DNA from: a virus
IMG/VR virus record: IMGVR_UViG_3300025383_000100
Coordinates: 1 to 24,988 of that record
Strand: one strand, 5' to 3'
DNA: 24,988 bases
The position numbers and the translations under genes are program-made. Each line of letters begins with the position of its first letter. Position 1 is the stretch's first letter. Of the stretch, positions 8,696 through 15,846 are shown one piece after another. A model generated the notes under the pieces. That model had not been told where the DNA came from. It saw nothing but the letters and a program-made list of their open reading frames with translations, and did no database searches.

Positions 8696-10018
8696 TTAGT
8701 ACGATGGATACCACTTGGTTGTAATTGGGTCGTAGGTCAGCGTTAGCGCCTTAGAAACGACCGCCGTTGAAGCAATAGCGATGTTTCCACTTACCCCAGT
8801 TGTGAAAATCCCCGTAGGGATAAGCGTGATTTGTCCACCATTAGTTGAGATTGGGGCAGGTGGGGTAATCGTGTTAATCGTTGTTACACCCGACACGAAA
8901 GCGATTGGCGTAACAGGTGCGATTGTTGCGGCTGAGGCGATAGTTGGTGCACCTGCGGTTGTACCCGTTGCGATAGTGCCGTTGGCCCCTACTGCTACCA
9001 ATGCCGTACCTGCTGAGTTCTGCCATTCTTGAAGATTGGCTGTTTGGGAAACTGCACCGCGAATAGCCGCGCCGACTGTTGTTGCAGCGGCGGAAACTAC
9101 ACCAAATTGCTGAGCAACTGAACCACTACCGAGAGTTTGAGAGTTACTTCCAATACTGGTAATGCCCGCTAAAAAGTTGTAAGCAGTACCAGCCATGTAG
9201 AGGTTCCAACGGTTAGCACCACTAGGGATGTTGCCAAAGAAGCCGTAATTGTTGGTTGCGCCAGTGAGAGATGCCGCGACATAAACACCATACTGATTAG
9301 TTACTGACCCGCCAGCCGTGACATTCTGAAATGCTGTTGCTGCGGTCAGATAGATGTGTGATAGTTCTGGCAATGCAAAGTTCACATTTGTGGTATCCAC
9401 GAATGTGCGAAACAAACGCCCCGCGACAGTCACATCACTTGCAACTTGGTCAGTGATGATGAATGCGTTTGCAGTAGTTGCACCAGTGATGTTTTTTGAA
9501 AATGTAACGCCTGAGCCCGCTGCAGGTGTGTTCCCACCAATGTCAAATTCACGGTTCGCATTGAAGGAAAATGCCTTTAATCCGTTGGTAGCAAGCCCAA
9601 CCGTATTTGCGGCAGGTAGATACATCCCATTAGTGGGAACAGTAGATGAAGTTGGGATAATTGATGCAGCGGTTAGGTTGCCTGATGAGTCTACTTTTGC
9701 AATAACCGTTCCAGCACTATTCTGCCACTCTTGAAGATTTGTGGATTGCCCTGCGAAACCTTTAATAACCAAGCCTTTGTTGCCTGCTGCGCCAGTATTA
9801 ACAACCAAAGCAGTCGAAGCACCTGAGGGCGTAATCGTCTGCCCTGCTGTAAAAGTTTGCGTGTTGCTTAGTGCAGCGTTTTGCACCCAAGTCGTGCCGT
9901 TGTACACATAAATGGCATTGGCAGATGAATCGAAATAAGTATCGCCTGTGCGAAACGCGCCAGTGGGAGAACCTGATGATTGGAGAAGGTTGATGGGGTC
10001 AAGAGCAAGTTTGCTCAT
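8696..10018 (-). CDS. Fibre-like structural protein
   Basis: A 440-residue Ala/Thr/Gly/Ser-rich protein with the low-charge, beta-repetitive composition of phage fibres. Residues about 24-46 (GDTYFDSSANAIYVYNGTTW) match a short motif common in tail-fibre and head-fibre proteins. The segment LQEWQNSAGT occurs twice, at about 95-104 and 329-338, each followed by a strand of the type VIAKVDSSGN / LVAVGANGT, so there is an internal module repeat. The C-terminus ends LTLTYDPITTKWYPSY. The protein probably forms trimeric fibres and may bind the host surface. It lies between terminase and portal rather than after the tape-measure gene. Confidence 0.75.
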   Translation of the reverse strand: MSKLALDPINLLQSSGSPTGAFRTGDTYFDSSANAIYVYNGTTWVQNAALSNTQTFTAGQTITPSGASTALVVNTGAAGNKGLVIKGFAGQSTNLQEWQNSAGTVIAKVDSSGNLTAASIIPTSSTVPTNGMYLPAANTVGLATNGLKAFSFNANREFDIGGNTPAAGSGVTFSKNITGATTANAFIITDQVASDVTVAGRLFRTFVDTTNVNFALPELSHIYLTAATAFQNVTAGGSVTNQYGVYVAASLTGATNNYGFFGNIPSGANRWNLYMAGTAYNFLAGITSIGSNSQTLGSGSVAQQFGVVSAAATTVGAAIRGAVSQTANLQEWQNSAGTALVAVGANGTIATGTTAGAPTIASAATIAPVTPIAFVSGVTTINTITPPAPISTNGGQITLIPTGIFTTGVSGNIAIASTAVVSKALTLTYDPITTKWYPSY

Positions 10019-10022
10019 GTGA

Positions 10023-10925
10023 TTATCCGACTATCACAACGCGGTAAGCGTTCGCAGAAGGAGCCACTGAGAAGTTGAGTGTTACGGTGTTAGTCGTAGC
10101 ACGAAGGTTATCGACTGTAACTTCAGAGCCATCGGCTACGGTGTAAACCTGCACTAGCACATCGAGCGTTCCGAGGTTATGGGTGATGGTGTAAGTCGTG
10201 GATGAAGTAGAAAGAGTTGTCGAATATTTTTGTGGGGTAGTCGAAGCCACCGAAATAACATTGCCCGAGATCGAGATACCTGTTCCAGCGGTGTATTCGC
10301 CAGCGGCAGAGAATTGTGTCCATGTTGTAGAGCCTGAAGCAAGAATCCAGCCCTGTGAACCGTTGGCTGTCCCCTGTTCAACGAAAGTGAAGTCGCCCTG
10401 TGTTGGGGTTTGCTGGTCGGCTGAACGCGCCCACGCACTAGCGGAAGCAACATAGATGCCGTTTTGTGTAGCGGTAGTCTGATTCTTAACAAGTACGCGA
10501 TTGCCAGCAACGATAGAAACGCCGTCAATGGTCTGTGCGCCTGAGAGCGTGATGTTACCGCCGGCAACCGTAGTGGCAGCGACAACTGAAGCCTTAACAT
10601 TAAGCCCTTGCGCTACGCCATCTACATAACTTTTGTTAGCCGCATCTGTGGCATTTGTAGGAGTAGTAAGGTTTGTAATCTTATGAGAGTTAAACGATAC
10701 ATCGGCTGCGGGTGCGCCGAACTGGTCGAGCGTGTACGCGCTAGGAGTAAACGAAGTAAGAACGATCCACGCAGAACCGTTGTAATACTGAAAATTATTA
10801 GAGGTCGTGTTGTAGTAAATCTGTCCAGCAACGGGTGAGCTAGGAGCCGAAGCAAGGTTTTGGACAGTCGCATTAAGCAACTGGTTTTGGCTAAGGTCAA
10901 GATTGACTAAGAATTTGCGTGACAT
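10023..10925 (-). CDS. Fibre-like protein with knob-type C-terminal domain
   Basis: A 300-residue protein. Recognisable phage-fibre motifs occur in order: PVAGQIYYNTTSNNFQYYNG (about 32-51), HKITNLTTPTNATDAANKSY (about 81-100, a widespread tail-fibre motif), GNRVLVKNQTTATQNGIYV (about 141-159), then a C-terminal beta domain beginning YTITHNLG. That C-terminal domain recurs in the next, shorter gene. Starts near its upstream neighbour and is 4 bases from the following gene, so all four fibre genes are probably one transcript. Receptor binding or capsid decoration is inferred from composition. Confidence 0.78.
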   Translation of the reverse strand: MSRKFLVNLDLSQNQLLNATVQNLASAPSSPVAGQIYYNTTSNNFQYYNGSAWIVLTSFTPSAYTLDQFGAPAADVSFNSHKITNLTTPTNATDAANKSYVDGVAQGLNVKASVVAATTVAGGNITLSGAQTIDGVSIVAGNRVLVKNQTTATQNGIYVASASAWARSADQQTPTQGDFTFVEQGTANGSQGWILASGSTTWTQFSAAGEYTAGTGISISGNVISVASTTPQKYSTTLSTSSTTYTITHNLGTLDVLVQVYTVADGSEVTVDNLRATTNTVTLNFSVAPSANAYRVVIVG

Positions 10926-10933
10926 ATTATCTC

Positions 10934-11242
10934 CTAGACTATGTAAGCCGTACCGCTAAACGCGGCTGTAAATGTAATAACCATTGTATTCGCATTAGTG
11001 TAACTGATAGAGCCTTCACATTGGTTGTTTGCTGAGTCATATACCGCAGCAAGAGGATAGCCGTTGAGGTTATGAGTAATTGTCCAAGTGTTAGATGGGG
11101 TCGCCTGGTTGAAGGTGTAGAAGTTAGCGGTTAATCCCTGCGGCCCCTGAACACCAACTGATGAGATGGTAATCGTTGGGGTCGTGGTGCTGACTGTGAC
11201 ATTTTGAACAGTTGTCGTGACTGTGATGTTATCTACGGTCAT
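10934..11242 (-). CDS. Short fibre/decoration protein sharing the THNL domain
   Basis: A 102-residue protein. The N-terminus is a run of Thr/Val strands (MTVDNITVTTTVQNVTV), followed by GVQGPQG, a brief collagen-like element often found in trimeric phage fibres. Residues about 50-102 (TWTITHNLNGYPLAAVYDS to SGTAYIV) match the C-terminal domain of the adjacent 300-residue fibre, so it looks like a free-standing copy of that domain. The ATG overlaps the stop of the upstream gene by four bases (ATGA). Confidence 0.7.
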   Translation of the reverse strand: MTVDNITVTTTVQNVTVSTTTPTITISSVGVQGPQGLTANFYTFNQATPSNTWTITHNLNGYPLAAVYDSANNQCEGSISYTNANTMVITFTAAFSGTAYIV

Positions 11243-11577
11243 ACGCGAGCCGCCGCAATAGTAATTGTTCCATCTACCCAGTCGTAGTTAATGCCGCCAG
11301 ATGAGGTTGCCTTGATCCCGTAGTAATAAGTCCCGACAGGGATAGCGGTTGTTTGTGCTCCTGTAATTTGATAGGTAGCGATTCCACTTGCCGGGGTCGT
11401 AAGGGTAATCCCTGAGCCGTTGGTAAGGGTCAATACAACTGTGCCAGTTACCTGATTACTAATAGCCATCTTGACGGTGAAACCCGTAATGTTAATGGCG
11501 GTTCCAGTAGCATCGGTGTTCGTGGTCGTAAAGATAAGGTCGATGCCCTGATTAACTGTTGGATTGTACGCGCCCAC
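11239..11577 (-). CDS. Ig-like / BppU-N-like structural protein
   Basis: A 112-residue beta-rich protein with the layout of the short baseplate or fibre proteins resembling the BppU N-terminal domain: GIDLIFTTTNTDATG near the start, FTVKMAISNQ, ATYQITGAQTTAIPVGTYYYGIKA, then YDWVDGTITI at the end. The TYYYGI strand is typical of this fold. It is the first gene of the fibre cassette after TerL. It may anchor or decorate fibres. I assign a fold with moderate confidence and no specific function. Confidence 0.68.
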   Translation of the reverse strand: MGAYNPTVNQGIDLIFTTTNTDATGTAINITGFTVKMAISNQVTGTVVLTLTNGSGITLTTPASGIATYQITGAQTTAIPVGTYYYGIKATSSGGINYDWVDGTITIAAARV

Positions 11578-11591
11578 TTAAACTCCTTAGT

Positions 11592-13022
11592 CTATTTGGT
11601 GATTATAGCGGTTTGACATCTTGGACATGATTTCGTGCCGCGCACTAATGGCAAACGGCAACTAGGGCAGAAATCAGCCATCGCAGCGAGTGACCTCATA
11701 GCAACTGACCCACCCATCAAATCTGAAACCGCCCACACCATCGCATCCATTCTGTCTGGGCTTTTATCAGAGTCAGGCTCCCATGTAACTAGCTGATCCT
11801 CTAACTGTGCGAAATCATTGCCGACAAAGTGAAGGCGTAACTGTTCAGAGAGGGCAGATACTGGCTCGGCTCTCACTCGCTTGCCTCTAGTAGCGGTTAC
11901 TTTCCGATAAGGGATTGAGGCATCGACTTGCCGTAATAGGGCTTCAATCATGTCGCCCCCGTTATTAGCTTCACCGATTACCCGATCGCACTTCCACTTC
12001 CTAAACATCTCTACGGCTTTTCTCGCCCACGCTTCAGGGGTTCCGCGCATAGTCGCATCTTCCAAAATGTAGTAATGCCCGTCAGGTGTAGCACCGGCGA
12101 CAACGATTCCCGTTTCATCGCTTGACTCACCACTCGTCACGGCAGGGTCAATCGCTACAACCACGCGGAAATAAGGCGGTGCATCTTCGGGCTTGATTCT
12201 TGATTCTTCAATAAGAGCGCGTGTCCAAAGGGCGTTTTCTGAATCTTCGAGAAGTTCGCCGTAAAGTTCTTGTCTGCCCGTTCGGGTTCCGGCGTATCTT
12301 GCCTGTAATTCAAGCAATGCGGCAGGTGAAAGGTTTGTGGCGTTGTCGAAAGTTGAGCCTCTGGTAACGAATACCGACCCATCAGTTCTGTTCAGCCATT
12401 CGCGCAAGATCACAATGGGTTTGGGGGTTGTGGTGATACAGGCTTTTGGGTGCTGCCCGATTCTGAGTGCTGGCGCAATTCCTTCATGCCAGGTCGCATA
12501 CGGGTATCTCCATTTCGCTATTTCATCAGCCCACACGCCAGAAAGGTTTAATCCACGACCAGCATCAGGGTTGTCTGCGCCAAATATATGAATCTTCTGT
12601 CCATCGCCAAAAACTATTTGCCAGTTGGATTTGTTATAGGTGAAATCCTGATCTTCAACTAGCCCACGATTCTTGAGAACGCGCAAAATCCCACTTGCGC
12701 CCTCGATACAGATTTTTCGAGCATCGCTGAAGGTTTCGGCAATAACCGCCCATTCGGTAGGTGCGCCGTCAGGGGCTTGAGGATGAGTAAAGACTTGATT
12801 AATCATCCATTCGCTGCCGGTGCGAGATTTACCCCATCCGCGCCCAGAGAGAATCAGCCAAATATGCCAATCGCCTTCGGGTTCCTGTTGTTCAGGTCTG
12901 CCGATGTACCACCAGGGGGATTTAGCCAAATCATCTAAGACTTCAGAGGGTAATGAATTGATGTGGGCTTCTAGTTGATCTGGCGGTAAGGCTTTGAGTT
13001 GCTCAAATAGGCTCTGAGCCAT
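11592..13022 (-). CDS. Terminase large subunit
   Basis: The packaging ATPase/nuclease, 476 residues, a normal length. The Walker A motif is GRGWGKS at 60-66, Walker B with catalytic acidic residues is VWADE at 163-167, and the coupling motif TTTPKP is at 197-202. The nuclease half has VVAIDPAVTSGESSDETG (Asp292), DRVIGEANNGGD near 346-357 and DRMDAMVWAVSD near 423-434, giving the expected acidic metal-binding residues. The extreme C-terminus carries a four-Cys zinc ribbon (FCPSCRLPLVRGTKSCPRC; Cys452, 455, 466, 469), which is an extra element. It overlaps the TerS end by 20 bases. Confidence 0.95.
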   Translation of the reverse strand: MAQSLFEQLKALPPDQLEAHINSLPSEVLDDLAKSPWWYIGRPEQQEPEGDWHIWLILSGRGWGKSRTGSEWMINQVFTHPQAPDGAPTEWAVIAETFSDARKICIEGASGILRVLKNRGLVEDQDFTYNKSNWQIVFGDGQKIHIFGADNPDAGRGLNLSGVWADEIAKWRYPYATWHEGIAPALRIGQHPKACITTTPKPIVILREWLNRTDGSVFVTRGSTFDNATNLSPAALLELQARYAGTRTGRQELYGELLEDSENALWTRALIEESRIKPEDAPPYFRVVVAIDPAVTSGESSDETGIVVAGATPDGHYYILEDATMRGTPEAWARKAVEMFRKWKCDRVIGEANNGGDMIEALLRQVDASIPYRKVTATRGKRVRAEPVSALSEQLRLHFVGNDFAQLEDQLVTWEPDSDKSPDRMDAMVWAVSDLMGGSVAMRSLAAMADFCPSCRLPLVRGTKSCPRCQTAIITK

Positions 13023-13437
13023 CTTCGCCTTCTATTGCTAACGGTTGGTGACCTAACATAGCCAAGACAAGGGCTTTAGAATCAATCTCAATCGGCTTGC
13101 CGTCTTTACCTGAAATTTCTTGAGTAAGTTTATCTTTGCGCCCCCACTTATCAGGAAATTTACGCTCTAAGTACCATGCGCCGGCAGTCCAGTTATCACG
13201 CGAAGCCTCTTGGATTACTTTAACGGCGTTTGTTTCCGCAATAGCCTCAGCCTTTTTAATAGCGTCCGCATATTCCGCGTAAGGTTCAATTCCTTGCTCG
13301 CCCTTCTCCATCCATTCGTAATGTGTGGATTTTCCAATGCCAGCGGCTTCGGCGGCGGTTGTGGCGTAGTTACCGCCCTCTATCGCCTCGACCATAGCAT
13401 TTTGTATAGCCTCACTTAGAATTGTTGTTCTGCTCAC
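13003..13437 (-). CDS. Terminase small subunit
   Basis: A 144-residue protein just upstream of and overlapping TerL. Residues about 22-44 (GNYATTAAEAAGIGKSTHYE) form a helix-turn-helix typical of small terminases that recognise the packaging site. The central region WTAGAWYLERKFPDKWGRKD is strongly characteristic of phage TerS proteins. The remaining C-terminus is acidic (EGEDGSEPI) and may contact TerL. The ATG at 13437 overlaps the end of the preceding small gene, as expected in a coupled operon. Confidence 0.9.
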   Translation of the reverse strand: MSRTTILSEAIQNAMVEAIEGGNYATTAAEAAGIGKSTHYEWMEKGEQGIEPYAEYADAIKKAEAIAETNAVKVIQEASRDNWTAGAWYLERKFPDKWGRKDKLTQEISGKDGKPIEIDSKALVLAMLGHQPLAIEGEDGSEPI

Positions 13438-13603
13438 TTATGGCTTCCAATCGGGCATCTAGCAGACTGTCCAACTCGCTCATCAGAAATGCCTTGCGCT
13501 GATGAGTCAATCTGTTTCTGTATCTGTCCTTCATCATTTCAGAAAGGTGGGCAATAGCCTCGTCTATGTCGGCGAGTGTTATTACTTCCTTATCAATGAT
13601 CAT
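13412..13603 (-). CDS. Small charged helical protein, unknown
   Basis: A 63-residue protein, predicted helical (IDEAIAHLSEMMKDRYRNR, then AFLMSELDSLLDARLEAISE). It overlaps the TerS start by 26 bases and begins 4 bases after the stop of the HTH gene, so it is embedded in the SSB-terminase operon. No family recognised. The overlap on both sides and natural composition support its being real. Confidence 0.65.
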   Translation of the reverse strand: MIIDKEVITLADIDEAIAHLSEMMKDRYRNRLTHQRKAFLMSELDSLLDARLEAISEQNNNSK

Positions 13604-13607
13604 GTAG

Positions 13608-13796
13608 TTATTTTACTGTTTTGCGCACCTCGCGTTTTAATTTGTAGGCTCTGACATCATCGGCGAGATAGAAAACTGACTTCCCTTCTTTCTTCACCCA
13701 TGCCAGAGTCTTGCGAAATTGCAGTTGGCGCAAGTTATTAATCTCAATTTCAAGATGTTCGATAACCTGCTTTGAAGTCCAGAGTTCCTCTACCAT
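13608..13796 (-). CDS. Small helix-turn-helix DNA-binding protein
   Basis: A 62-residue protein starting MVEELWTSKQVIEHLEIEIN. The pattern (WTSKQV.. then NLRQLQFRKTLAWVKKEGKSVFYLADDVRAYKL) is that of a single MerR/excisionase-type winged helix, where the Tyr-x-x-x-Asp-Val end of the wing precedes a short helix. It overlaps the SSB gene by 7 bases. It could be a small transcription or packaging regulator. An excisionase role is possible in general for this fold, but there is no integrase in the window to support it. Confidence 0.7.
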   Translation of the reverse strand: MVEELWTSKQVIEHLEIEINNLRQLQFRKTLAWVKKEGKSVFYLADDVRAYKLKREVRKTVK

Positions 13797-14179
13797 GCTG
13801 GCTTGTCCTCAGTAGGAACAGAAGCAAAGAAATCTGATGGTGAAGCGGTTGATGAACCCTTGCCACGAGCTACAAGGTAAAAGTTAGTTCCGGCGATCTC
13901 AAGTGAAGTCTTTTCTACGCCGTCTTTGCCCGTGAACTTGGATTGAGCAAGTTTGCCAGCGACTAGGACTTTCTCACCTTTTCTGAGCGTGTCGAGAACA
14001 TTGTCGGCTTTTGCATTCCAGAAGGTCACGCGAAACCAAATTGTGTCCCCGTCTTGCCATTGATTATTAACCTTCTTGCGCGGAGTGTGCGCTAATGAAA
14101 ATGTGGCGAGAGTTTCATCGCCGAATACTTTGAGTTCAGGATCAGAGCCTAGATTGCCTTCGATAACGATTTGATTCAT
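13790..14179 (-). CDS. ssb: Single-stranded DNA-binding protein
   Basis: A 129-residue OB-fold protein that coats single-stranded DNA during replication and recombination. The N-terminus MNQIVIEGNLGSDPELKVFG, the WFRVTFWNAKADNVLDTLRKGEKVLVAGKL core and the final strand region (GVEKTSLEI) are typical of bacterial and phage SSBs. The C-terminal tail is short and ends TEDKPAW, an acidic tip with a terminal aromatic instead of the bacterial DDDIPF, so partner binding may differ. GAAAGG precedes the ATG. It heads the SSB-HTH-TerS-TerL run. Confidence 0.92.
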   Translation of the reverse strand: MNQIVIEGNLGSDPELKVFGDETLATFSLAHTPRKKVNNQWQDGDTIWFRVTFWNAKADNVLDTLRKGEKVLVAGKLAQSKFTGKDGVEKTSLEIAGTNFYLVARGKGSSTASPSDFFASVPTEDKPAW

Positions 14180-14210
14180 GTTGTTTGCCTTTCTTGTTGG
14201 ATTGATTACA

Positions 14211-14534
14211 TTACACTAATTCCATACTCCCGTCATCTTTCAGTAATGCTTGAGTACCGTCTAAGAGAGTGATAGGGATTAAGTTGGGATCGCCCCACGC
14301 GCTTACCATCCAGCCCTTTTCGGTAGCCTCTTTAGGGTTTAAGTGAATCGAGTGAGTGCCGAGATTGTGGCATTTGTGGCAGACGGCTACGAGATTAGTC
14401 ACCGAGTCTTTACCGCCTCGGCTCTTTAACTTTCTATGGTGCAGGGCTAGATCGTGTGAGGGCTTTCCGCATCTCTCGCAGAACCCCCGTGAGCGACCTA
14501 GCACCGCTTCAGCTATCTCTTGTTTCAATACCAA
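14211..14534 (-). CDS. HNH endonuclease
   Basis: A 107-residue protein with a complete zinc-supported HNH motif: GFCERCGKPSHDLALHHRKL (first Cys pair and the His-His), SRGGKDSVTNLVAVCHKCHN (Asn and second Cys pair) and THSIHLNP (final His). It is one of the small HNH nucleases often found near phage terminases, where they assist cos cleavage or packaging. The C-terminus (WGDPNLIPITLLDGTQALL) is a beta-rich tail. The first usable start is TTG at 14534, overlapping the upstream stop by 10 bases; TTG 14528 or a GTG a few codons on are alternatives because an in-frame stop lies just upstream. Confidence 0.85.
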   Translation of the reverse strand: MVLKQEIAEAVLGRSRGFCERCGKPSHDLALHHRKLKSRGGKDSVTNLVAVCHKCHNLGTHSIHLNPKEATEKGWMVSAWGDPNLIPITLLDGTQALLKDDGSMELV

Positions 14535-14914
14535 CCAAATCTCTGCTCATGTCGCCACGCGTTACAACTCGTTGAGTAGCGAACCTTTATGTAATGAAGC
14601 CCGAACTCTACCTGCCTCATGGCGTTTGAAGTCTTTTTAAGGTTGTAGTTGCGCCATGTTGTCGGGAGGAACTGAGCTATCCCATAAGCACCAGATGACC
14701 TGTTAAGGGCTTTAGGATTCCAATGAGATTCTTGAGTCCATAATTTGACAAGGCAGGCGTACTGATGATTATTGGGGATCAGCGTTTTAGCGTAGAGCTT
14801 AGGTTCTCTTATGAAGGAGATGTGCTTTTTTGGCGCGAAGGCTGCTTGTGCGCTGATGTTCTGGCAAAACCCTACCAAGATGGCTATTACAAGGATTTTA
14901 CCTAAAGCCTTTAT
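14525..14914 (-). CDS. Secreted transglycosylase-like enzyme (lysozyme-like)
   Basis: Residues after the leader contain the SLT / lytic-transglycosylase core: LWTQESHWNPKALNRSSGAY with a probable catalytic Glu in TQES, then GIAQFLPTTWRNY, then a helix with FGLHYIKVRY. It cleaves peptidoglycan and is a candidate lysis or entry enzyme. The frame opens at 14914 with a textbook signal peptide: a basic start (KALGK), a hydrophobic core (ILVIAILVGF) and AQAAFA before the mature part. The only codon at its head is ATA, overlapping the preceding stop as ATAA with TAAGG about 7 bases upstream; the first standard-type start, TTG 14878, would cut the signal in half and has no ribosome site. I annotate from 14914, 129 residues, with the start uncertain. 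Confidence 0.78.
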   Translation of the reverse strand: MKALGKILVIAILVGFCQNISAQAAFAPKKHISFIREPKLYAKTLIPNNHQYACLVKLWTQESHWNPKALNRSSGAYGIAQFLPTTWRNYNLKKTSNAMRQVEFGLHYIKVRYSTSCNAWRHEQRFGWY

Positions 14915-15012
14915 CTATCTGCCTTACCCCAGTTCGTGCAGTAGGAGCAGACTGTTGCCACCCATAATTGAACGCCGCAAGCGCGGCACCGGCTTATCTG
15001 TGAATCATCCAT
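14911..15012 (-). CDS. Zinc-ribbon micro-protein (33 residues)
   Basis: Starts ATG at 15012 with AAAGGA upstream and reads MDDSQISRCRACGVQLWVAT, then VCSYCTNWGKADR. The two CxxC pairs (RCRAC, VCSYC) spaced by 9 residues form a minimal zinc ribbon. The TAA stop overlaps the start region of the transglycosylase gene (ATAA), so the two look coupled. It is too short for many gene finders. The function is unknown; nucleic-acid or protein binding is the usual role of such ribbons. Confidence 0.7.
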   Translation of the reverse strand: MDDSQISRCRACGVQLWVATVCSYCTNWGKADR

Positions 15013-15056
15013 TTTCGTACATCCTTTCGGGAGATAGCGGATTGCATTATTTTACT

Positions 15057-15227
15057 TTACTTGCTGCCACCCCACCCTGATCCCTTAAAGATCGGGCGAA
15101 AGGTGGAAATCTTGCGGGTCATGGGGTCTTTGCAGACCGGACATTCAACAGTTTCTGGCGCGGTTCCGATAGGGAACTGGCGATCATAGATTCCGTCTAG
15201 CTCGCACTCGAACTCATAGTTCGCCAT
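15057..15227 (-). CDS. FmdB-like zinc-ribbon protein (56 residues)
   Basis: Starts MANYEFECELDGIYDRQFPI and continues to VECPVCKDPMTRKI and a Gly-rich end (GSGWGGSK). The layout (Tyr-Glu-Phe-x-Cys, then a Cys-x-x-Cys pair, then a short basic and Gly/Ser tail) resembles the small FmdB-type regulatory zinc ribbons. Only three cysteines are present: the first knuckle has one Cys (FEC) where the family usually has two, so metal binding may be partial. GATAAGGG lies upstream of the ATG. It overlaps the end of the preceding 30-residue frame by 14 bases. Confidence 0.75.
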   Translation of the reverse strand: MANYEFECELDGIYDRQFPIGTAPETVECPVCKDPMTRKISTFRPIFKGSGWGGSK

Positions 15228-15306
15228 AACTGATACCCTTATCTCGCATCACTAGCGGTTTCATCCGTTGGTTTAGTCCTGAGTAAGACTTGTCAAAACT
15301 GCTCAC
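15214..15306 (-). CDS. Possible 30-residue micro-protein
   Basis: GTG at 15306 overlaps the TGA of the upstream gene as GTGA, the same joint used repeatedly in this train. It reads VSSFDKSYSGLNQRMKPLVM followed by RDKGISYGEL. Charge and composition look natural, but there is no recognisable domain. Its existence rests on the stop/start coupling and on filling an otherwise empty gap. Confidence 0.45.
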   Translation of the reverse strand: MSSFDKSYSGLNQRMKPLVMRDKGISYGEL

Positions 15307-15518
15307 TTCAACTCCTTCTCAATCGCTTGGATAGTTGGGCAGGGATAAGGAAGTTGATAAGCACCTTCGTTTGTCCATTGTTCGCAAGCATTACAACCCC
15401 CTGTCGAATCAGGCTTATGCAATTCCACTACCGCTTTAAGTGCGTTTCCCAAACGGCTCGAAACGGAACAAGAATCGTTTAGAGATTTAATTTCAGCCAG
15501 CAATTCATCGTGGTTCAT
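15303..15518 (-). CDS. Cys-rich protein of the CxxC...YPCP family
   Basis: A 71-residue protein: a helical N-terminus (ELLAEIKSLNDSCSVSSRLG) followed by GGCNACEQW and then LPYPCPTIQAIEKELK. The same C-terminal pattern (Cys-x2-Cys, variable loop, aromatic-Pro-Cys-Pro, short helix) occurs in the genes at 17067 and 17696, so they are one family. The pattern is common among small actinophage proteins. It probably binds zinc through three cysteines and one more ligand. The ATG overlaps the upstream TGA (ATGA). Confidence 0.72.
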   Translation of the reverse strand: MNHDELLAEIKSLNDSCSVSSRLGNALKAVVELHKPDSTGGCNACEQWTNEGAYQLPYPCPTIQAIEKELK

Positions 15519-15769
15519 TTCTCACCCCTAGCGATAGCTGCGGCATCTTCAACGGCAATAACCTTTAGTCCTGGCCATGTGCCGTTATCTAAGCGAATAG
15601 CATCCTCATGGATGTAAGCAAGCGTTGATGCCTCAATCTCCCGCGCTATTTGCTCGCCAATCTCAAACCGAAAAGAGCAGTAGCAATAATGCGCCGTTGG
15701 CTTATCAGGGAAGTAGTATGTGATTTTGGTTCCGCAACCCTCGCATGGCAAATCTTTTAGGTAACTCAC
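15515..15769 (-). CDS. Cys-rich protein, paralogue A of the MSYLKDLPC family
   Basis: An 84-residue protein from GTG 15769. Residues 1-46 (starting MSYLKDLPCEGCGT, with AHYCYC near 26-31) match the gene at 16280 at 40 of 46 positions. The four cysteines suggest a zinc ribbon. Residues about 36-46 (EIGEQIAREIE) and the end (DAAAIARGEK) form a second module shared with the gene at 15847; between them is a segment of its own. The start codon is set by the repeated GAGGTGGAGAA-GTG cassette and GTGA coupling to the 25-residue frame upstream. Confidence 0.75.
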   Translation of the reverse strand: MSYLKDLPCEGCGTKITYYFPDKPTAHYCYCSFRFEIGEQIAREIEASTLAYIHEDAIRLDNGTWPGLKVIAVEDAAAIARGEK

Positions 15770-15788
15770 TTCTCCACCTCGCTTTGTT
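15764..15788 (-). repeat. QSEVEK/GTG stop-start cassette, copy 1
   Basis: A 25-base sequence that reads AACAAAGCGAGGTGGAGAAG then TGAGT on the minus strand. It ends the upstream frame as QSEVEK-stop and starts the downstream gene at GTG. The segment AGGTGGAG doubles as ribosome-binding site. Copy 3 (16945-16969) is identical and copy 2 (16523-16547) differs at one base. Confidence 0.85.
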
Positions 15789-15843
15789 TAAAACGAATTT
15801 GCCGGACTTCCTCATCGCTGAGGATTTGCTTAGTTAGGTTCAT
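15766..15843 (-). CDS. 25-residue micro-protein ending in QSEVEK
   Basis: Starts ATG at 15843, three bases after the preceding stop, and reads MNLTKQILSDEEVRQIRFKQ followed by SEVEK. The TGA overlaps the GTG of the next gene. The C-terminal QSEVEK comes from the same repeated cassette that ends the 39- and 141-residue proteins upstream, so the frame may be a shortened descendant of one of those, kept for translational coupling. No domain is visible. Confidence 0.45.
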   Translation of the reverse strand: MNLTKQILSDEEVRQIRFKQSEVEK

Positions 15844-15846
15844 AAC

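Noticed and set aside
13608-13796. Excisionase (lysogeny module)
   Set aside because: The fold fits, but no integrase, repressor or attachment site is visible, so only a DNA-binding call is made.
14811-15080. 89-residue plus-strand frame
   Set aside because: The minus strand here holds two Cys-paired micro-genes and the signal peptide of the lytic enzyme; the plus frame has no recognisable domain.
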